Below, piece by piece: positions 62,072 through 64,000 of a stretch of DNA of 64,000 bases. Within the stretch, counting starts at the first letter, position 1, and every line of letters starts with the position of its first letter. The notes below the pieces were generated by a model. That model saw only the letters and a list, made by a program, of their open reading frames with translations. It was not told where the DNA came from and did not search any database. The translations under genes were made by a program, and so were the position numbers. Origin of the DNA: Providencia rettgeri (lineage in GTDB: Bacteria > Pseudomonadota > Gammaproteobacteria > Enterobacterales > Enterobacteriaceae); assembly GCF_023205015.1 (NCBI RefSeq), contig NZ_CP096258.1, positions 930,001-994,000 on the forward strand. The letters are read 5' to 3'.

Positions 62072-62761
62072 TTAGTGCTTTTGTTTTAATGATTGCATAA
62101 TGGTTTCTTTATCATTTAGATATTCAGCTAAGCCTCTGCTTCTTAAATGGCAGGCTGCGCACTCGCCGCAACCGTCCCCCTGAATACCATTATAACAAGT
62201 CAGTGTTTGTTGCCTGATAGTTTCGAGGTGACCATAACTGTCAGCAAGAGCCCATGTTTGGGCTTTATTTAGCCACATTAACGGTGTTTCAAAGCGAATA
62301 TTTTTGGCAAGGCCGAGGTCTACAGCATGGTTAAGTGCTTTAACAAACTCATCACGGCAATCTGGATAACCTGAAAAATCGGTTTCACATACACCAGTTA
62401 TTACCGCTTCTGCTTGGACTTGATAGGCGTATATTGCTGCGAGAGTGAGAAATAAAATATTACGCCCAGGTACGAAAGTGCTAGGCAGGCCGCTCGACTC
62501 GCTTTCTGTGAAACCAGGAACTGGGATGTTATCTCGAGTTAAGCTGCTAATTGCTAATTCATTGAGTAATGTAACATCTAAGACTTTATGCGCTGTAGCA
62601 CCTAGAGATACGCTTAACTTTTGTGCAACTTCGATTTCAAAACGGTGGCGCTGGCCATAATCGAAAGTCACACAATGAACTTCATCATAGTTTTGCAAAG
62701 CTTGAATAAGACAGGTTGTTGAGTCTTGGCCTCCGCTGAAAACCACAACTGCGCGTTTCAT
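62072..62761 (-). CDS. queC: 7-cyano-7-deazaguanine synthase QueC
   Basis: A 229-residue ATP-dependent enzyme (E. coli 231). I start at 62761 (MKRAVVVFSGGQDSTTCLIQ), with AAGGAG before it, instead of the ATG ten codons upstream. The PP-loop is SGGQDSTT, VPGRNILFLTLAAIYAY and GVCETDFSGYPDCRDEF are conserved, and the zinc site is CYNGIQGDGCGECAAC. It makes preQ0 from carboxy-deazaguanine, ammonia and ATP. The product, after reduction, is the base that Tgt inserts and QueA extends, both encoded in this window. Confidence 0.96.
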   Translation of the reverse strand: MKRAVVVFSGGQDSTTCLIQALQNYDEVHCVTFDYGQRHRFEIEVAQKLSVSLGATAHKVLDVTLLNELAISSLTRDNIPVPGFTESESSGLPSTFVPGRNILFLTLAAIYAYQVQAEAVITGVCETDFSGYPDCRDEFVKALNHAVDLGLAKNIRFETPLMWLNKAQTWALADSYGHLETIRQQTLTCYNGIQGDGCGECAACHLRSRGLAEYLNDKETIMQSLKQKH

Positions 62762-63037
62762 AGGTACTCCTTGGTGATATATCATTTTCAATATGTAATA
62801 AGAAGAAAGTGAAACATGTTATCGATACTAAGATGCAATTAATAGTTCTATTTTATCAAGTTAGTTTGATTGAGGTACTATTTATGTGTCAATTTGGTTA
62901 TTTGTATAAAAATATTCTATAATCTTGGCATTTGGTAACATTTTTATTGTTTTTAAATTATTCGATTTTGCATAATATGCTTATGCGGCTAATAAAATAA
63001 CGGCAAAAGTATTTGCACCCAAGTCAAGAGAGCAATC

Positions 63038-63499
63038 ATGCTAGATAAAATAGACAAAAAGCTGCTTTGTTTATTGCAAAATGACAGTAGCCTATCCCTA
63101 AACACCCTTGCTGAAGCGGTTAATTTAACATCTACGCCGTGCTGGAAAAGATTAAAAAGGCTTGAAGATGAGGGCTATATTCGAGGGCGAGTGACTTTAC
63201 TCGACGGTGAGAAGCTAGGTTTAGGTTTAACGGTAATTGTGACAATTAAAACACAGCACCATAATAGTGAGTGGTATGAGCAATTTGTTTCTTTTGTCAG
63301 TCAACTCCCTGAAGTTCTGATGTTTTATCGTATGGCTGGGGAGTATGATTACCTTATGCAAGTAGAAGTGCATGACATGAAATCATATGACTTATTCTAT
63401 AAAAAACTCGTCAATGGTGTTCATGGTTTAATTGATGTGACTTCAAGTTTTGCAATGGAAAAAATCAAGTATACGACAGTCTTGCCTATTCCTGATTAA
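63038..63499 (+). CDS. decR: Lrp/AsnC-family regulator DecR
   Basis: A 153-residue regulator matching E. coli YbaO/DecR (152). The N-terminal helix-turn-helix is LDKIDKKLLCLLQNDSSLSL and LAEAVNLTSTPCWKRLKRLE; the C-terminal RAM domain follows from about residue 65. In E. coli, DecR senses cysteine and activates a cysteine desulfhydrase operon (yhaOM). It lies 75 bp upstream of mdlA, as in E. coli. The target genes are not in this window. Confidence 0.92.
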   Translation: MLDKIDKKLLCLLQNDSSLSLNTLAEAVNLTSTPCWKRLKRLEDEGYIRGRVTLLDGEKLGLGLTVIVTIKTQHHNSEWYEQFVSFVSQLPEVLMFYRMAGEYDYLMQVEVHDMKSYDLFYKKLVNGVHGLIDVTSSFAMEKIKYTTVLPIPD

Positions 63500-63574
63500 C
63501 TCCGTAATAACGTAGATGATTACGGCTTCTCATCCTTAGGCATCATTAAATCAATATATTCAAGGCAGTATTAC

Positions 63575-64000
63575 GTGCGATTATTTTCACAACTAGGTTG
63601 GTATTTTTTGAGTGAATGGCGGCGCTATCTCGGTGCTGTTTGCTTTCTCATTATCATTGCTATCTTACAATTAGTCCCTCCACGTATCGTTGGTGTGGTT
63701 GTTGATGGAATAAGTAAAGGGGCAATGCCAACAACGCAGTTGATTACTTATGTTTCAGTCATGCTGTTGATTGCGCTGGTTGTGTATGGTTTGCGGTATG
63801 TTTGGCGTTTATGGTTATTTGGTGCGTCTTATAAGTTAGCCGTGCAGCTACGACAAAAATTTTATCGGCAATTAAGTCTACAAAACCAAGAGTTTTACCT
63901 TAAGTACCGAACAGGGGATTTAATTGCACGCACGACGAATGATGTTGACCGAGTTGTATTTGCAGCAGGCGAAGGCGTTTTAACATTGGTTGACTCATTG
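63575..64000 (+). CDS. mdlA: ABC transporter MdlA, N-terminal part
   Basis: The first 142 codons of an ABC half-transporter running off the window end. The GTG start at 63575 is preceded by CAAGG and gives RLFSQLGWYFLSEWRRYLGA, matching E. coli MdlA. Two membrane helices are visible (around FLIIIAILQLVPP and VMLLIALVVYGLRY), followed by the coupling segment FYLKYRTGDLIARTTNDVD. The ATPase domain lies beyond the window. MdlA pairs with MdlB, expected next; the substrate is unknown. Confidence 0.93.
   Translation, partial: MRLFSQLGWYFLSEWRRYLGAVCFLIIIAILQLVPPRIVGVVVDGISKGAMPTTQLITYVSVMLLIALVVYGLRYVWRLWLFGASYKLAVQLRQKFYRQLSLQNQEFYLKYRTGDLIARTTNDVDRVVFAAGEGVLTLVDSL

Noticed and set aside
1..64000. 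tRNA, rRNA or intact insertion sequence
   Set aside because: Scanning the intergenic regions by eye showed no cloverleaf-like GGTTCGAATCC segments, rRNA motifs or transposase frames; a covariance search would be needed to be certain for tRNAs.

Overview
The window looks like a core-chromosome segment of a low-GC member of the Morganellaceae, most likely Providencia. Nearly every protein is a close relative of an Escherichia coli K-12 protein, and the order follows the E. coli block from rdgC/mak and sbcDC through phoBR, queA-tgt-secDF, rib/nus/thi, dxs-ispA-xseB, cyo, ampG and clpPX-lon to mdlA. The DNA is AT-rich with long AT-rich spacers, and it carries many ERIC-type intergenic repeats. 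The genus is an inference from gene content and base composition; no rRNA is present to confirm it. I see no tRNA, rRNA, CRISPR array, prophage or intact insertion sequence.

Layout. 1-1.2 kb: end of yedE and yedF (selenium-linked sulfur-carrier pair), then two ERIC units. 1.2-8.7 kb: a GNAT acetyltransferase, rdgC, mak, two more ERICs, cpdB, a small secreted orphan, a nitroreductase-like protein and the decayed tail of a PLP-enzyme gene. 8.7-21.2 kb: sbcDC, phoBR with a Pho box, brnQ, ggt, a 2-Cys peroxiredoxin and acpH. 21.2-32 kb: an ERIC and a GAAAAA microsatellite, queA-tgt-yajC-secD-secF, nrdR-ribD-ribH-nusB, thiL-pgpA, then a 0.7-kb spacer where E. coli has yajO. 32.5-37.5 kb: xseB-ispA-dxs and thiI. 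37.5-38.5 kb: a tandem duplication of a hok/sok type I toxin-antitoxin locus. 38.5-47.2 kb: panE-yajL, yajQ, yajR and cyoABCDE. 47.6-51.5 kb: a Tsx-like channel, ampG, yajG and bolA. 51.8-64 kb: tig, clpP-clpX, lon, hupB, ppiD, ybaV, fadM, queC, decR and the start of mdlA.

How the genes work together. Three queuosine genes are present (queA, tgt, queC). Riboflavin, thiamine and isoprenoid precursor synthesis cluster together: Dxs makes DXP, which feeds both isoprenoids and thiamine; ThiI and ThiL complete thiamine. YajC-SecD-SecF, trigger factor, PpiD, ClpXP and Lon form a protein export, folding and turnover group. CyoABCDE is the aerobic bo3 terminal oxidase with its heme O synthase.

The most interesting signal is the 37.5-38.5 kb duplication. 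Each copy encodes an identical 47-residue Hok-family peptide. Opposite it lies a Sok-like antisense RNA with a clear promoter and terminator, and the mRNA ends show the complementary 5' and 3' elements expected for fold-back inhibition. The copies differ in the leader reading frame: overlapping out of frame in copy 1 and fused in frame to Hok in copy 2. Other items worth a look are the nine or so ERIC copies and remnants, the GAAAAA tract upstream of queA, the PLP-enzyme remnant next to sbcC, and an acidic insertion in Lon.
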